A stretch of 64,000 bases of DNA from Sphingomonas sp. (GCF_029239295.1 NZ_JAQZBC010000011.1:62001-126000); one strand, 5' to 3'; positions 18,624 to 27,634 are shown, counted from the first letter of the stretch. Notes: a model not told the origin generated them from the letters alone. Made by a program: numbers and translations.

Positions 18624-19314
18624 GCCCGCCGACTCCTGCCACCACGGTCACATTGGCATTTGCAGCCGGGAGCGGTGCGCCGGTCGGCGCAACCCAGCGC
18701 CGTGTCGCGCCGGGAAGAACATAGCCGTTGAGTCCTCTGCCAAAGCTGATCGGCCCCTGCGCACTATCGAGCCGAAGTCCCTCGATACGGGCATGGCCAG
18801 CGCCGGAGTTGCTCGCCTCGACGACGAGTTGGCCGCCGGTGCGATAGGCGCGCCAGTTGAGCGCGGGCTGCGGGTCCCCCGCGCGGAAGAACGCCGGTAG
18901 ATCATAGCGCAATCGAACGTCGACCTCGCCGCCACCGGCCGGCATCGGCCGCGCCGGCGGCGGGAGTTCGTCGACCCACAGACGATAGCTTTTTTCCCCC
19001 GCATTGACCGCGCCGGCAGTGCGCGCGAGCCGCACCGTGTAGCTTTGCCCCGGAGGGATCGTCATGGCAGGTGGACTGGCGACCACCTCCGTGGTGGGCG
19101 CGATCTGATCCTGCCCGTTGACCTGCGACCAATCAAAGACGCGGACCTGGAGGACCATCGGGCGCGGGCCGCGATTTTGCAGGTTGATCGACGACGCCTG
19201 CGAAGGAGACGTCACCTCCACAGTCAGCGGCTGCACCCGAAGCGCCGTCTGGGCGATCACCGGCATAGGAACAACGCCGATCACGAGGAGCAAGGTCGCT
19301 AGTGGCGGACGCAT
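18586..19314 (-). CDS. Periplasmic pilus chaperone (PapD-like, CsuC type)
   Basis: A 242-residue chaperone with a signal peptide (cleavage near PVIAQ). The first Ig-like domain contains SSINLQNRGPRPMVLQVRVFDWSQ and the usher/subunit contact strand TIPPGQSYTVRLAR. The second contains RAYRTGGQLVVEASNSGAGHARIEGL. Such proteins cap SCPU subunits in the periplasm by donor-strand complementation and deliver them to the usher. It lies between the major subunit gene (12 bp gap) and the usher gene (38 bp overlap), so it is in one operon. Confidence 0.9.
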   Translation of the reverse strand: MRPPLATLLLVIGVVPMPVIAQTALRVQPLTVEVTSPSQASSINLQNRGPRPMVLQVRVFDWSQVNGQDQIAPTTEVVASPPAMTIPPGQSYTVRLARTAGAVNAGEKSYRLWVDELPPPARPMPAGGGEVDVRLRYDLPAFFRAGDPQPALNWRAYRTGGQLVVEASNSGAGHARIEGLRLDSAQGPISFGRGLNGYVLPGATRRWVAPTGAPLPAANANVTVVAGVGGREIRQATAIASR

Positions 19315-19326
19315 AGTCAGTCCCTT

Positions 19327-19848
19327 TCAGAAGGATACGGTCACCGTGACCACGTCGCGATAAGTGCCCGGCGTCGGGGCGGCTTGAGGGGGAACTCGGC
19401 CGAATACCTGGATTGCCTCCGGCGTTCCGGTGCCTACTCCCGAGAGCGTCGACAGGACGTTGGCGCGCGCGGCATCGGAATAGATCTGATAGCGCACGAG
19501 TTCGGTCCCGCCCTCCAGCTGCATAGCGCGGTCGGCGATAGCGGCGGCGTGCTGCCCGGCGTTGAAGTCGATCGAATAGCTGACGCCGGGATTGCAGAGG
19601 ACTTCAAGCGCATCGACGCCGGACGTGCCGGTGTCGGCATCAATCGCCTCGAGCAGCAATGTGGTGGAGCCGAAATCGAGGAGCGCAGTGCCGATGCTGC
19701 CCGTCGACGATCCTGAGACCTCGCACGATGCTGTGACAAGCAACTTGACCTGAAGCTCACCAGTGACGGTGGAGGTCACCTGCGCCTCGGCTGTTCCGCA
19801 CCAAAGAAGCGCCGGGGCAATGAGCAGAGCATATCGAAGCACGTCCAT
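19327..19848 (-). CDS. Spore coat U domain pilus subunit
   Basis: A 173-residue subunit. The ATG at 19848 follows GGGAG and opens a signal peptide (MDVLRYALLIAPALLWCGTAEAQ). A single SCPU domain follows, with Cys near ASCEVSG and EVLCNPGVSYSIDFNAGQHAA; the end YRDVVTVTVSF resembles a donor strand. It is the first gene of the pilus operon and so probably the major shaft subunit (CsuA/B type). The promoter must lie in the 200-bp divergent region shared with the recombinase gene, which holds the loxP-like repeat. A smaller GGCACG/CGTGCC inverted repeat lies at 19955-19974. Confidence 0.87.
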   Translation of the reverse strand: MDVLRYALLIAPALLWCGTAEAQVTSTVTGELQVKLLVTASCEVSGSSTGSIGTALLDFGSTTLLLEAIDADTGTSGVDALEVLCNPGVSYSIDFNAGQHAAAIADRAMQLEGGTELVRYQIYSDAARANVLSTLSGVGTGTPEAIQVFGRVPPQAAPTPGTYRDVVTVTVSF

Positions 19849-19976
19849 CACTCCCGTGTTACGCAGCCCGCGAAAGAGTCTCGCGGGTACGTCGCGGCTG
19901 AACCGCTCCGTCCCGTGACTGTCGCGGGTTCGCCGGTTCGAAACGATACGTAATGGCACGAGTGCAAACGTGCCGC

Positions 19977-20014
19977 ATCGCACTAGCGATAATGTCCGCT
20001 ATCGCTAGTGCGAT
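19977..20014. other. loxP-like 15-8-15 inverted repeat, candidate recombination site
   Basis: ATCGCACTAGCGATA (19977-19991) and its exact reverse complement (20000-20014) flank the 8-bp asymmetric spacer ATGTCCGC (19992-19999). The centre lies 56 bp before the start of a Cre-like recombinase gene. Two inverted recombinase arms round an 8-bp crossover region is the design of P1 loxP (13-8-13), including ATA/TAT at the spacer borders. Being between divergent genes it is not a terminator. It could instead be an operator. No second copy was noticed in the window. Confidence 0.6.
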
Positions 20015-20050
20015 TGACTGGCTGTTCGTTGTCGCGCACGATCAGCGGCG

Positions 20051-21106
20051 ATGAGCGCATTGCTGCCGATCCTTGGAAATGCACCAGTCGCGATCGATCC
20101 GGATGTGATCGATGCGGCGCGTCGCGCGATGAGCGAGAATTCGTGGCGTGCGCTTCGGGCCGACATCCGGGTGTTCGCTGATTGGTGCGCGCAGCGCGGG
20201 CTTGTCACCTTGCCTGCATTGCCGGCCACCGTTGCCGAGTTCCTTCGCGATCAGGCCGATCACGGAAAGAAGGCCGCGACGCTGGCGCGTTACACATCCT
20301 CCATCGGTCGGCTCCACGCACTTGCTGATCAGCCCGATCCCACCCGCGCCGAACGCGTGCGGCTGGAATTAAAGGCGCAGCGACGCGCCCTGGGTGTGCG
20401 ACAACGGCAGGCGCGCGGACTGCGCTTTCGCGGCGAAGTGGCCGATCCGCTTGCCGCCGCCGGGCCGGTCGGCGTCTGTGTCGAGGCGATGCTGGTAGCG
20501 GCGGGCGATAATTTACCCGGACAGCGCAATCGCGCGCTTCTCAGTCTTGCCTTCGATACGGGCCTTCGCCGCTCCGAGATCGTCGCGATCCGCTGGCCGC
20601 ATGTCGAGCGCGGCGGCGGCGGCGGTGGCCGGCTGTTTGTACCGCGATCCAAGGCGGATCAGGAAGGTGCCGGCGCTTATGCTTATCTCTCGGCGCGTAC
20701 CATGGCTGCGCTTGCGGACTGGCGGGCCGCCTGCGGCGGTCGAACCGAGGGCGCGCTGTTCCGCCGTCTCCACCGGACCCGCGATAAGGCTGGCGACGAC
20801 GTCTGGAGCGTCGGCGCCGCGCTGTCCGCCCAATCGGTGACACTTATATATAGGGCGATGCTGGACGCGGCCCATGCGTCGGGTCTGTTGGGCGTCATCG
20901 ACACCGCTGATTTCGATGTCTGGCGCGCAAGCCTGACCGCACACTCGACGCGGGTCGGCCTGACGCAGGATCTGTTCGCCAGCGGTCAGGACCTCGCCGG
21001 GATCATGCAGGCGCTAAGATGGAAAAGCCCCGCCCAACCCGCCCGCTATGCGCAAGCGCTAGCTGTGGAGTCTAACGCCGCGGCCAAGGTCGTCGGGAAG
21101 CTGTAG
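20051..21106 (+). CDS. Cre-like tyrosine site-specific recombinase
   Basis: A 351-residue tyrosine recombinase. The N-terminal core-binding domain (about 15-130) has SENSWRALRADIRVFADWC, which resembles Cre's own first helices. The catalytic residues are R173 and E176 (DTGLRRSEI), K201 (VPRSKADQEG), H298 and R301 (TAHSTRVGLTQDL), W324 (ALRWKS) and nucleophile Y333 (PARYAQ). In Cre they are R173, E176, K201, H289, R292, W315 and Y324, so spacing is the same within the first three and within the last four. The total length is also close (Cre 343). No phage or plasmid genes adjoin it. It is divergent from the pilus operon, with the loxP-like repeat just upstream, which suggests DNA inversion or resolution at that site. 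It could also be a decayed integration module. Confidence 0.9.
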   Translation: MSALLPILGNAPVAIDPDVIDAARRAMSENSWRALRADIRVFADWCAQRGLVTLPALPATVAEFLRDQADHGKKAATLARYTSSIGRLHALADQPDPTRAERVRLELKAQRRALGVRQRQARGLRFRGEVADPLAAAGPVGVCVEAMLVAAGDNLPGQRNRALLSLAFDTGLRRSEIVAIRWPHVERGGGGGGRLFVPRSKADQEGAGAYAYLSARTMAALADWRAACGGRTEGALFRRLHRTRDKAGDDVWSVGAALSAQSVTLIYRAMLDAAHASGLLGVIDTADFDVWRASLTAHSTRVGLTQDLFASGQDLAGIMQALRWKSPAQPARYAQALAVESNAAAKVVGKL

Positions 21107-21515
21107 CGCACGCGCCAAGTGCTGAATGCCGACGCTCGCTGCAACGTTGGAGGATCGTTGAGTTGATCACCGAACAAATCGACATCGGCTAGTTGCCCGG
21201 TAACCGGGTTTGATCAGCCGGTGACCAAAGATGCCGATGACGCGTAAGATGGTCCGGCACGTTGCCCCTCCCGAATTGTCGAAGATGACTTCGCGCAATT
21301 CGCCTTCAGCAGCAGCAGACGGTCTGTGTGAACTCCCAGTGCGTCTTGCTGGATAGAGGCTGATATGCGTCAACGTCGATCATAATCGGCACCTTCAAAC
21401 ATCGTCTTTTATCTCGTAGGATCGCTAAGGCTCAAGTGATCTCAGCCGCCGCACCATGGACTAGTCCGGACCGATCTAGAAGCATGCTATAGGATTGCGA
21501 CAGGAGAGGAACCGC
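21107..21515. other. Intergenic region, nothing recognised
   Basis: About 400 bp between the recombinase and the TfoX-like gene. It holds a short CCCGGTAACCGGG palindrome near 21196 and a 68-codon stop-free stretch on the minus strand (21167-21373) that looks like no known protein. A Shine-Dalgarno-like AGGAGAGG at 21502 belongs to the next gene. Confidence 0.4.
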
Positions 21516-21858
21516 ATGACCCATGATCCCCAAATGTTGCAGGCGATCCTGATCAGCGCGGCGCCACGGGATCTGGATGTTGCGTTCCGGCCGATGTTCG
21601 GTGGACTCTTCGGCTATGCGGATGGGAAGCCGTTCGCGTCACTCTCGAATGTGGGATTGGCGTTGAAGTTCGTTGGTAAAGAGCACGAAGCGATGCTGTC
21701 GCTGCCGGGAGCCGCTTCGCTACGAACCGGACCAGCCCGCGAGCAAATCCTACGTCCTTGTTCCGGAATCCGTGCTGGCGCAGCCGGATCAACTCAGGTC
21801 ATGGATAGCGCGCAGCGTGTCGGGCCTCCCCGCCACGCGCGCTCGCAAGCGAGCATAG
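21516..21858 (+). pseudogene. TfoX N-terminal domain protein, frameshifted
   Basis: The ATG at 21516 follows AGGAGAGG. The frame gives MTHDPQMLQAILISAAPRDL and the TfoX/Sxy N-terminal core FRPMFGGLFGYADGKPFASL, then breaks after LSLPGA. The natural continuation EPLRYEPDQPASKSYVLVPE and ...LRSWIARSVSGLPATRA is in the next frame and ends at 21858. The sequence GGGAGCCG at 21707-21714 is what remains if one 5-bp unit of a GGAGC repeat were lost, so a slippage deletion explains the shift. TfoX-like proteins influence competence genes in some bacteria; small stand-alone forms like this (about 115 residues) are uncharacterised. Whether it is dead or a sequence error cannot be told. Confidence 0.72.
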
Positions 21859-21868
21859 GAGATCGCTC

Positions 21869-22204
21869 ATGCCACGGATCAACTTCATCGAGCTTCCCGC
21901 ATCCGACCTCGGCGCGGCGCGGACCTTCTACTCGGCCGTGTTCGGGTGGGAACTGACCGACTTCGGCCCGAGCTATTCATCCACCACGACCGGCAACGTT
22001 GACCTGGGATTGCAGGGCGACATGACTGAAGCGCCCAAGATGCCGCTGCCGGTGGTATTGGTGGACGACATTGAAGCGGCGCAAGCCAGTGTTGCCGACG
22101 CCGGCGGAACCATCAGCAAGCCGGTCTTCGCCTTTCCGGGCGGTCGACGCTTTCACTTCCTCGATCCCAACGGGGTGGAGCTGGCGATCATGCAGCCGGG
22201 CTGA
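21869..22204 (+). CDS. VOC (glyoxalase-fold) family protein
   Basis: A 111-residue single-domain vicinal-oxygen-chelate protein. Visible landmarks are FIELPASDLGAARTFYSAVFGWEL, VLVDDIEAAQASVADAGGTI and the end RFHFLDPNGVELAIMQPG, with a Glu ligand in VELAI. The first metal position has no His (FIELPA), so metal binding is uncertain. AGGAG lies 7 bp before the ATG and overlaps the stop of the TfoX-like gene, so the two were one operon; such TfoX-VOC pairs are common. The substrate is unknown. Confidence 0.85.
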   Translation: MPRINFIELPASDLGAARTFYSAVFGWELTDFGPSYSSTTTGNVDLGLQGDMTEAPKMPLPVVLVDDIEAAQASVADAGGTISKPVFAFPGGRRFHFLDPNGVELAIMQPG

Positions 22205-22442
22205 TCTGGCTGTCCCCGAGCCCCATTCCGGCCGTGTGTGCGACTGCGGTTTCAGTTGGCCGACGGCGCGTCGAACTCGGTATAACAACGGCCGCTAGGC
22301 GCCTCTGTCGAGGTATGCCTTAGTGCTGCATTGCACGGGGCTGCTGCGCTTCGCGTAATCGGACAACCTGGCTGGCTACTTCCAGGTCGGCGCACGCGGC
22401 GCGGTCAAACGCGTTTGCTGATGACGGCAGGCGGATACAGAC

Positions 22443-23192
22443 CTATGGGATCTGTTGCTTCGGGATCATGTCAAGGGGCTCGACACCGCTATCCCGCCGA
22501 GCGATCACTGCCTTCAACTTCGCCAGGTATGTGCCCCAGCCGCCCCTCTCGGGCAGGTAGGCGAGCGACCTTTCAGCACGCGCGCGCAGCTGTTCGGCTT
22601 CTTTGAATTGTCCGAGCTGCCGGGCAGCGTTGGCTGCGCGCGCTGTCAGCCAAAGCTGCTCCTTCGCCTGAAGCCCGGGGCCGATCCGCCGCACTCTTTC
22701 GACGAACATCAGCTGGTAGCGCCGTAGCGAGGATTTGCTCATCTGGGCGACCGTCGATTCCCCTGCCCCTGGCGACACCTGCCAGATCGCGGAAAGAAGC
22801 AGACCGAGTGACCCAGGTTCTGGTCGTCCTAGCTTGGTAGCGAGCCAGTAGGCGCGGTAATACGTCGTCTCGCTGGCGATCAGATCCTTATACTCTTTGG
22901 ACGCAATGAGACTCTCGAGTGCAGCGACTTCAGACGGCGTGAAATCGTCGAAGACGATCAGCTTGTTGCCTGGGCATTCAGGTATCGGGAGCGGGAAGGA
23001 CAAGTAGCTATAAGGCTTCCCGTCCGGTCGTTCACCATAGGTACTGTACATCGCCGTCCGCCAAGCGGCGAACCGTTCTCCGCCCACGGGACAGACAGTC
23101 TCCTCAGGGCCTCCATGAAGTGGAGGTGGGGGCGGTGAAATGGCCGAAGGTGCCGGATTGGCAGCCTGCAAGAGCAATGCAAGAAACAGCAC
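22443..23192 (-). CDS. Exported protein of unknown function
   Basis: A 249-residue protein with a short signal peptide (MLFLALLLQAANPAPS), a Pro-rich linker and a mostly helical C-terminal half (about 130-230: REPGSLGLLLSAIWQ, AARQLGQFKEAEQLRARAERSL) that looks like TPR-type helical pairs. Two cysteines (ETVCPVG, PECPGN) lie in the N-terminal part. No family is recognised. It stands alone between the VOC gene and the aminopeptidase gene on the minus strand. Confidence 0.6.
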   Translation of the reverse strand: MLFLALLLQAANPAPSAISPPPPPLHGGPEETVCPVGGERFAAWRTAMYSTYGERPDGKPYSYLSFPLPIPECPGNKLIVFDDFTPSEVAALESLIASKEYKDLIASETTYYRAYWLATKLGRPEPGSLGLLLSAIWQVSPGAGESTVAQMSKSSLRRYQLMFVERVRRIGPGLQAKEQLWLTARAANAARQLGQFKEAEQLRARAERSLAYLPERGGWGTYLAKLKAVIARRDSGVEPLDMIPKQQIP

Positions 23193-23389
23193 TAAGCGCC
23201 CCTTCGGTTACTTGATGACTGCTACTACAGCATCAGTTCTCACGTGTCCTGACCATAGCTGATCGGGCGCTGGCTCAGACTCTGACGAGCCGCAACGCAG
23301 CCGTGGGTCAGAGTTTATCACGCATCTCTAGCATCCTCCGCCACTCGGTTCGGCTTGCTCCAGCTGGAGCGCCCCGGCGCCTCCAGCCA

Positions 23390-26050
23390 TCACCGCTCCC
23401 CGACCAGCGCCGTTCCCAGTTCGGCTGACTTCGCCTCACGCAGCGCACCGCATAGGCGGATCGCTTCGAGCGTGCGCTCATAGTCGAGCACCCCGGCGCC
23501 GGCGGCGCGGATCTTGTCGCCAACCGCCGCATCGATGCGAGCGGCGCGGTCCGTTCCGCACTGCATTGCGAAGGATTGGGCCAGGCGGCCGGCGAAGATG
23601 CCATTCGCATTGCCCAACAACGGCTCGATGTTTTCGACGATCCAGTCGCCCGTCATCGCGACGGTGCCGGATGCCTGGGCCAGACGCAGCAGCATCGTCG
23701 CGCGTTCGAGCGAGCGCAGGCGCGGGTCGCTGAAGCCGAGTGCCCAGGTGGCGATTTCCGGCTGGCCGCTATCGGCGACGGCGGCGAGCGCCGCCTCGCG
23801 CACGATCGGATCCTCGCTGGTGGGGCCGAGGTCCATGATCCGCTTCGCCGCAGGAAGGCCGCCCGCTCGCACGATCGCGGCAAAGCCATCGGCGAGATAG
23901 GTCGGATCGAGAGCGGCCCTGTCGCCGGCGATGTAGCGCTGCGCCGCGGCGCTGAGCTTCGCCAGCACCGCCTTGTCCTCCGCCTCGCCGGCGAGCAGCG
24001 AGACTAGATCGGCGCGCAGCTTCTGCCGATCGGGATCATCCTTGGCATAGGCGCCCGCCGCCGGATCGAAGCCGAGCGCCGCGAGGCGCGGCGCGAAGAT
24101 GCGGTCGAGATAGGCGCGGTAGGCCGGCACCGCCGCGGCTGGGATGATGCCGCGGCGGTTCAGCCCGGCGAGTCGCTGCGCGCCATCGAGCGCGGCGTTG
24201 GAATCGGCGTTCGCGGCGAGCGCGGCGGTGCCGGCGAGCAGGCGGCGCGCATCCATCCGGCCCGCGCGGAACGATGCCCACAGGCTGTCACTCGCGGCGA
24301 TCGCCTCCGCGCCCGGCATCGTCGGGAAGGTCGCGATCAAGCGATCCCAGTCGGCAGGTTCCAGATCGAAGCGGTAATAGCCGGTGCCGCCAGCATTGGG
24401 CATCAACGCCGCGTTGCCGGCTGCCGCATCGATCACCGCCGAGGGCCCGTCGATCAGGGTGCAGTTGCGGGTCGAGGAGACGCGATAGCAGAAGGGTACC
24501 GTCCAGCGGGTCGGCTGCGGCGCCTGGCCGATGAAGGTGTAGCGCGACTGGCTGGTGACCAAGCGGTTGCCGTCCCGCTTCAGCGTGATCAGGGGCACGC
24601 CCTGCTGATCGACGAAGCTCTGCATCGCCGTCACCACGCGCGGATCATGCGCGGCATCGGCCAGGCTCTTGAAGAAATCCGCCGTGGCCGCATTGCCATA
24701 GGCATGGCGCTTCAGGTGCAGGCGCACGCCGTCGCGGAACTTCTCATCGCCGAGATAGCCGGCGATCATCGCGATCACATGACCGCCCTTGCCATAAGTG
24801 ATGCTGTCGAAGGCGGAATCGATGTTGGCGTTCTCGGTGATCGGCTCATGGATCGGTCGCCCGACGGTGAGCGAATCCGTGTTCATGGCGGAGAAGCCTT
24901 CCTCGAGGCCGCCAACGCCGATGTTGAGCTCAGGCCGCCATTCGCCGCCAATCCGAAAGCCCATCCAGTTGGCGAAGCTCTCGTTCAGCCACAGATCGTC
25001 CCACCAGACCGGGGAGACGAGATCGCCGAACCATTGGTGGGCAAGCTCATGCGCCACCACCATGCCGAACACCTTCTTCTGCGAGACGGGCGCGTCGGGC
25101 GCGAGCGCGATGATCCCGTCGCCATAAATGTCCGCGCCGGCATTCTCCATCGCGCCCGGCATGATCGGGGAGCCGATCTGATCGAGCTTCGGGAAGGGAA
25201 AAGGCGTGCCGAAATAGCGCTCCAGCAGGGTGACGATGCGCGGCGTTTCCGCCTGCACATAGGCCGTCTTGTCCTTCAGCGGCTGGGTCAACGCGATACC
25301 CAGCGGCAGCGGCTCGGCACGCTCTGGCGTGGGCGCGATCGCCTCAACCTCGTGCACGAACGGCCCGGTGACAAGTGCGACGAGATAGGTGGGAAGCGGG
25401 CGCGTCGGCGCGAACTGGTGCTTCTCCAGCGCGCCGACGCGTGTCACGCCCTGTTCGGGCGCGTTGCTGATCGTCTTGAAGCCGGGATCGGTGGTGATCG
25501 AGATGGTGAAGGGCGTCTTGAAGCCGGGCTCGTCGAAGCTGGGGAAAGCCGCACGTGCATCGATCGATTCAAACTGCGTCCAGCTATACCATTGGTCGCC
25601 GACCTTGACGCGATAGAGGCCCGACGCGCTGTCGCCGAACGTGCCGGTCCAGTCGAACACCAGAGTCACGCGCCCCGCGGGCACCGGCTGCGCGAAATCG
25701 AGCCGTGCGGTGCCCGTCTTGTCCACCTGCGTGAAGGTGGCAGGGATCGTCCGCCCGCCGACGCGCGCCGATGCCTTCACCTTGAGGTCTCGGCCGTGGA
25801 GGTAGAGCCGGCTGGTGGGCGCCTTCACCCTCACGTCGATCTCGCCACGGCCGGAGAAGCTGGCCTGCTTCGGCTGGATCGTGAAATCGAGCCGATAAGC
25901 CGTGGGCATTGCGGCGTCCGACAGTCGCCCTTTCGGCGCAGCCGGATCTGCCGTGACGGCGGCGAGGACGGTGGTCGGCGGGGCTGCGGTCTGCGCGCCA
26001 GCTGTCGAGGACAGCAAGGACAGGGTCGTTGCAAGAAGGATGGCGCGCAT
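23390..26050 (-). CDS. M1 family zinc aminopeptidase, exported
   Basis: An 886-residue aminopeptidase. The ATG at 26050 opens a signal peptide (LATTLSLLSSTAGAQ), so it acts in the periplasm or outside. The M1 landmarks are GAMEN (299-303), HELAH (334-338) and Glu in NESFA (357), giving zinc ligands H334, H338 and E357. The C-terminal half is the helical ERAP1-type domain. It removes N-terminal residues from peptides and probably serves peptide nutrition, as sphingomonads often export such enzymes. A second in-frame ATG at 26074 would put eight residues before the signal and is less likely. It is monocistronic. Confidence 0.94.
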   Translation of the reverse strand: MRAILLATTLSLLSSTAGAQTAAPPTTVLAAVTADPAAPKGRLSDAAMPTAYRLDFTIQPKQASFSGRGEIDVRVKAPTSRLYLHGRDLKVKASARVGGRTIPATFTQVDKTGTARLDFAQPVPAGRVTLVFDWTGTFGDSASGLYRVKVGDQWYSWTQFESIDARAAFPSFDEPGFKTPFTISITTDPGFKTISNAPEQGVTRVGALEKHQFAPTRPLPTYLVALVTGPFVHEVEAIAPTPERAEPLPLGIALTQPLKDKTAYVQAETPRIVTLLERYFGTPFPFPKLDQIGSPIMPGAMENAGADIYGDGIIALAPDAPVSQKKVFGMVVAHELAHQWFGDLVSPVWWDDLWLNESFANWMGFRIGGEWRPELNIGVGGLEEGFSAMNTDSLTVGRPIHEPITENANIDSAFDSITYGKGGHVIAMIAGYLGDEKFRDGVRLHLKRHAYGNAATADFFKSLADAAHDPRVVTAMQSFVDQQGVPLITLKRDGNRLVTSQSRYTFIGQAPQPTRWTVPFCYRVSSTRNCTLIDGPSAVIDAAAGNAALMPNAGGTGYYRFDLEPADWDRLIATFPTMPGAEAIAASDSLWASFRAGRMDARRLLAGTAALAANADSNAALDGAQRLAGLNRRGIIPAAAVPAYRAYLDRIFAPRLAALGFDPAAGAYAKDDPDRQKLRADLVSLLAGEAEDKAVLAKLSAAAQRYIAGDRAALDPTYLADGFAAIVRAGGLPAAKRIMDLGPTSEDPIVREAALAAVADSGQPEIATWALGFSDPRLRSLERATMLLRLAQASGTVAMTGDWIVENIEPLLGNANGIFAGRLAQSFAMQCGTDRAARIDAAVGDKIRAAGAGVLDYERTLEAIRLCGALREAKSAELGTALVGER

Positions 26051-26560
26051 GGAAGCTCCGAAAATCAGATCCATACGACGGGTACGGCGCCACGCGGCGC
26101 GCAGCAAGTATCCGTAGCGACGCTGGCAAGTGCCTCCCACCTTTCGATCGTCTTCGTCGGAGAAACCGTCTCGTGCGACGCAGCATTTGGCGTCTTGTTG
26201 ACTGTACGCCCTGACGAAGAACGGCTACTTTTCTTTCATTCCTGCTGCTGTTCCAAAAGCGACTTCAAGAAGCGGCAACTTGCGAGGTCAGCCGGCAATT
26301 CCGCGCTCGGGCACGAGGGGCGGTGTACTTCTTCGCCGGTGAAGATGCCCTGGTGCACGCCAACCAAGCGGACGAATGTCCATCGTGGAGCAGCATGCGG
26401 TTCACTTGGTTGCGAACAGCGAAACGCGCCGACGCCCGAGGTCCTGCCTCCGTTCCCGCTCTACCCACCCCGGCTGCATGGCCGCCAACCTCCTCGTGCC
26501 GTCTGGAAGGCGGCCGGGACACTGCCTACCTAGGCCTCGCTGAGTTGCTTAAGGGTCGAG
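26051..26560. other. Intergenic region with an unexplained coding-like stretch
   Basis: 510 bp between the divergent aminopeptidase and SDR genes. On the minus strand a frame from about 26460 to 26239 is free of stops and ends FLKSLLEQQQE before a TGA. It has no good start and matches nothing I recognise. It may be a remnant of a regulator that once stood divergent from the SDR gene. Confidence 0.3.
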
Positions 26561-27622
26561 ATGGCGAAGAAGGCATTGGTGGTTGGCGCGAGCGGGATCG
26601 TCGGCAGTGCGACCGCGGGGCTGCTGGCTGAGCAAGGCTGGGACGTTTACGGTCTCTCTCGTCGCCCGACCGCGCAGGAGGGCGTCGAACCGATCGCGGC
26701 CGACCTGCAGGATGCGTCCGCGACTGCCGCCGCGCTTGCCGGGATCGCGCCGGACGCGGTGTTCATCACCACTTGGTTGCGGCAGGACAGCGAGGCGGAG
26801 AACATCCGGGTCAATGCGGCGATGGTTCGCAACCTGCTGGACGGCTTGCCCAAACCGACGAGCCCGCGTCACGTGGCGCTCGTCACAGGCCTCAAACACT
26901 ATCTCGGGCCGTTCGAAGCGTATGGCAAAGGCACGCTACCGCAGACGCCGTTCCGCGAGGAGCAGGGTCGGCTCGACATCGAGAACTTCTACTACGCCCA
27001 GGAAGATGAGGTGTTCGCGGCTGCGGCGCGCGATGGCTTCAGCTGGAGCGTGCACCGCCCGCACACCGTGATCGGCAAGGCAGTCGGCAATGCCATGAAC
27101 ATGGGCACCACGCTTGCTGTTTATGCGACGCTGTGTCGCGAGACCGGGCGGCCGTTCGCCTTCCCCGGTTCAGCGGCGCAGTGGAACGGGCTGACCGACA
27201 TGACTGATGCGCGTCAGCTCGCTGCCCAGTTGCTGTGGGCGGCGGAAACCGAAGCCGCGCATGATCAAGCGTTCAACATCGTCAATGGCGATGTCTTCCG
27301 CTGGCAGTGGATGTGGGGCCGTATCGCGAATTGGTTCGGGCTGGAGGCAGCGCCCTTTGATGGCACACCCCGCCCTCTGGAGGTGCAGATGGCAAATGAT
27401 GCGAGGCTGTGGCGTGCGATCGCCGAACGCGAGAACCTGGCCGAGCCCGACCTCGCCCGCCTCGCCTCGCCCTGGCATACCGACGCCGATCTTGGCCGCC
27501 CGATCGAAGTGGTCACCGACATGTCCAAGAGCCGGCGCTTGGGCTTCAGCAGGTACCAGGCAACGGACGACGCCTTCTTCGCCCTGTTCGAACGTCTGCG
27601 CGCTGATCGTCTGATTCCCTGA
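26561..27622 (+). CDS. Atypical SDR oxidoreductase (PRISE / progesterone 5-beta-reductase-like)
   Basis: A 353-residue NADPH-binding protein. The Rossmann glycine motif is VVGASGIVGSA with GLSRRP at the end of beta-2, typical of NADP. The segments PRHVALVTGLKHYLGPFE, FYYAQED and SWSVHRPHTVIG match the plant iridoid synthase/5-beta-reductase group, in which the catalytic Tyr lies in a FYYxxED motif rather than YxxxK. Such enzymes reduce enone double bonds. GGGTCGAG precedes the ATG only weakly. It stands alone and is followed by a strong hairpin at 27635-27677. Confidence 0.85.
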   Translation: MAKKALVVGASGIVGSATAGLLAEQGWDVYGLSRRPTAQEGVEPIAADLQDASATAAALAGIAPDAVFITTWLRQDSEAENIRVNAAMVRNLLDGLPKPTSPRHVALVTGLKHYLGPFEAYGKGTLPQTPFREEQGRLDIENFYYAQEDEVFAAAARDGFSWSVHRPHTVIGKAVGNAMNMGTTLAVYATLCRETGRPFAFPGSAAQWNGLTDMTDARQLAAQLLWAAETEAAHDQAFNIVNGDVFRWQWMWGRIANWFGLEAAPFDGTPRPLEVQMANDARLWRAIAERENLAEPDLARLASPWHTDADLGRPIEVVTDMSKSRRLGFSRYQATDDAFFALFERLRADRLIP

Positions 27623-27634
27623 GACAATGTAGCC

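Noticed and set aside
20051..21106. Prophage or integrative element signalled by the recombinase
   Set aside because: No phage, conjugation or cargo genes, no flanking tRNA and no direct repeats were found nearby; a stand-alone Cre-like module fits better.
24647..26533. A 628-codon open frame opposite the M1 aminopeptidase
   Set aside because: The minus strand encodes the complete M1 motifs; this frame has low-complexity charged composition and no family.
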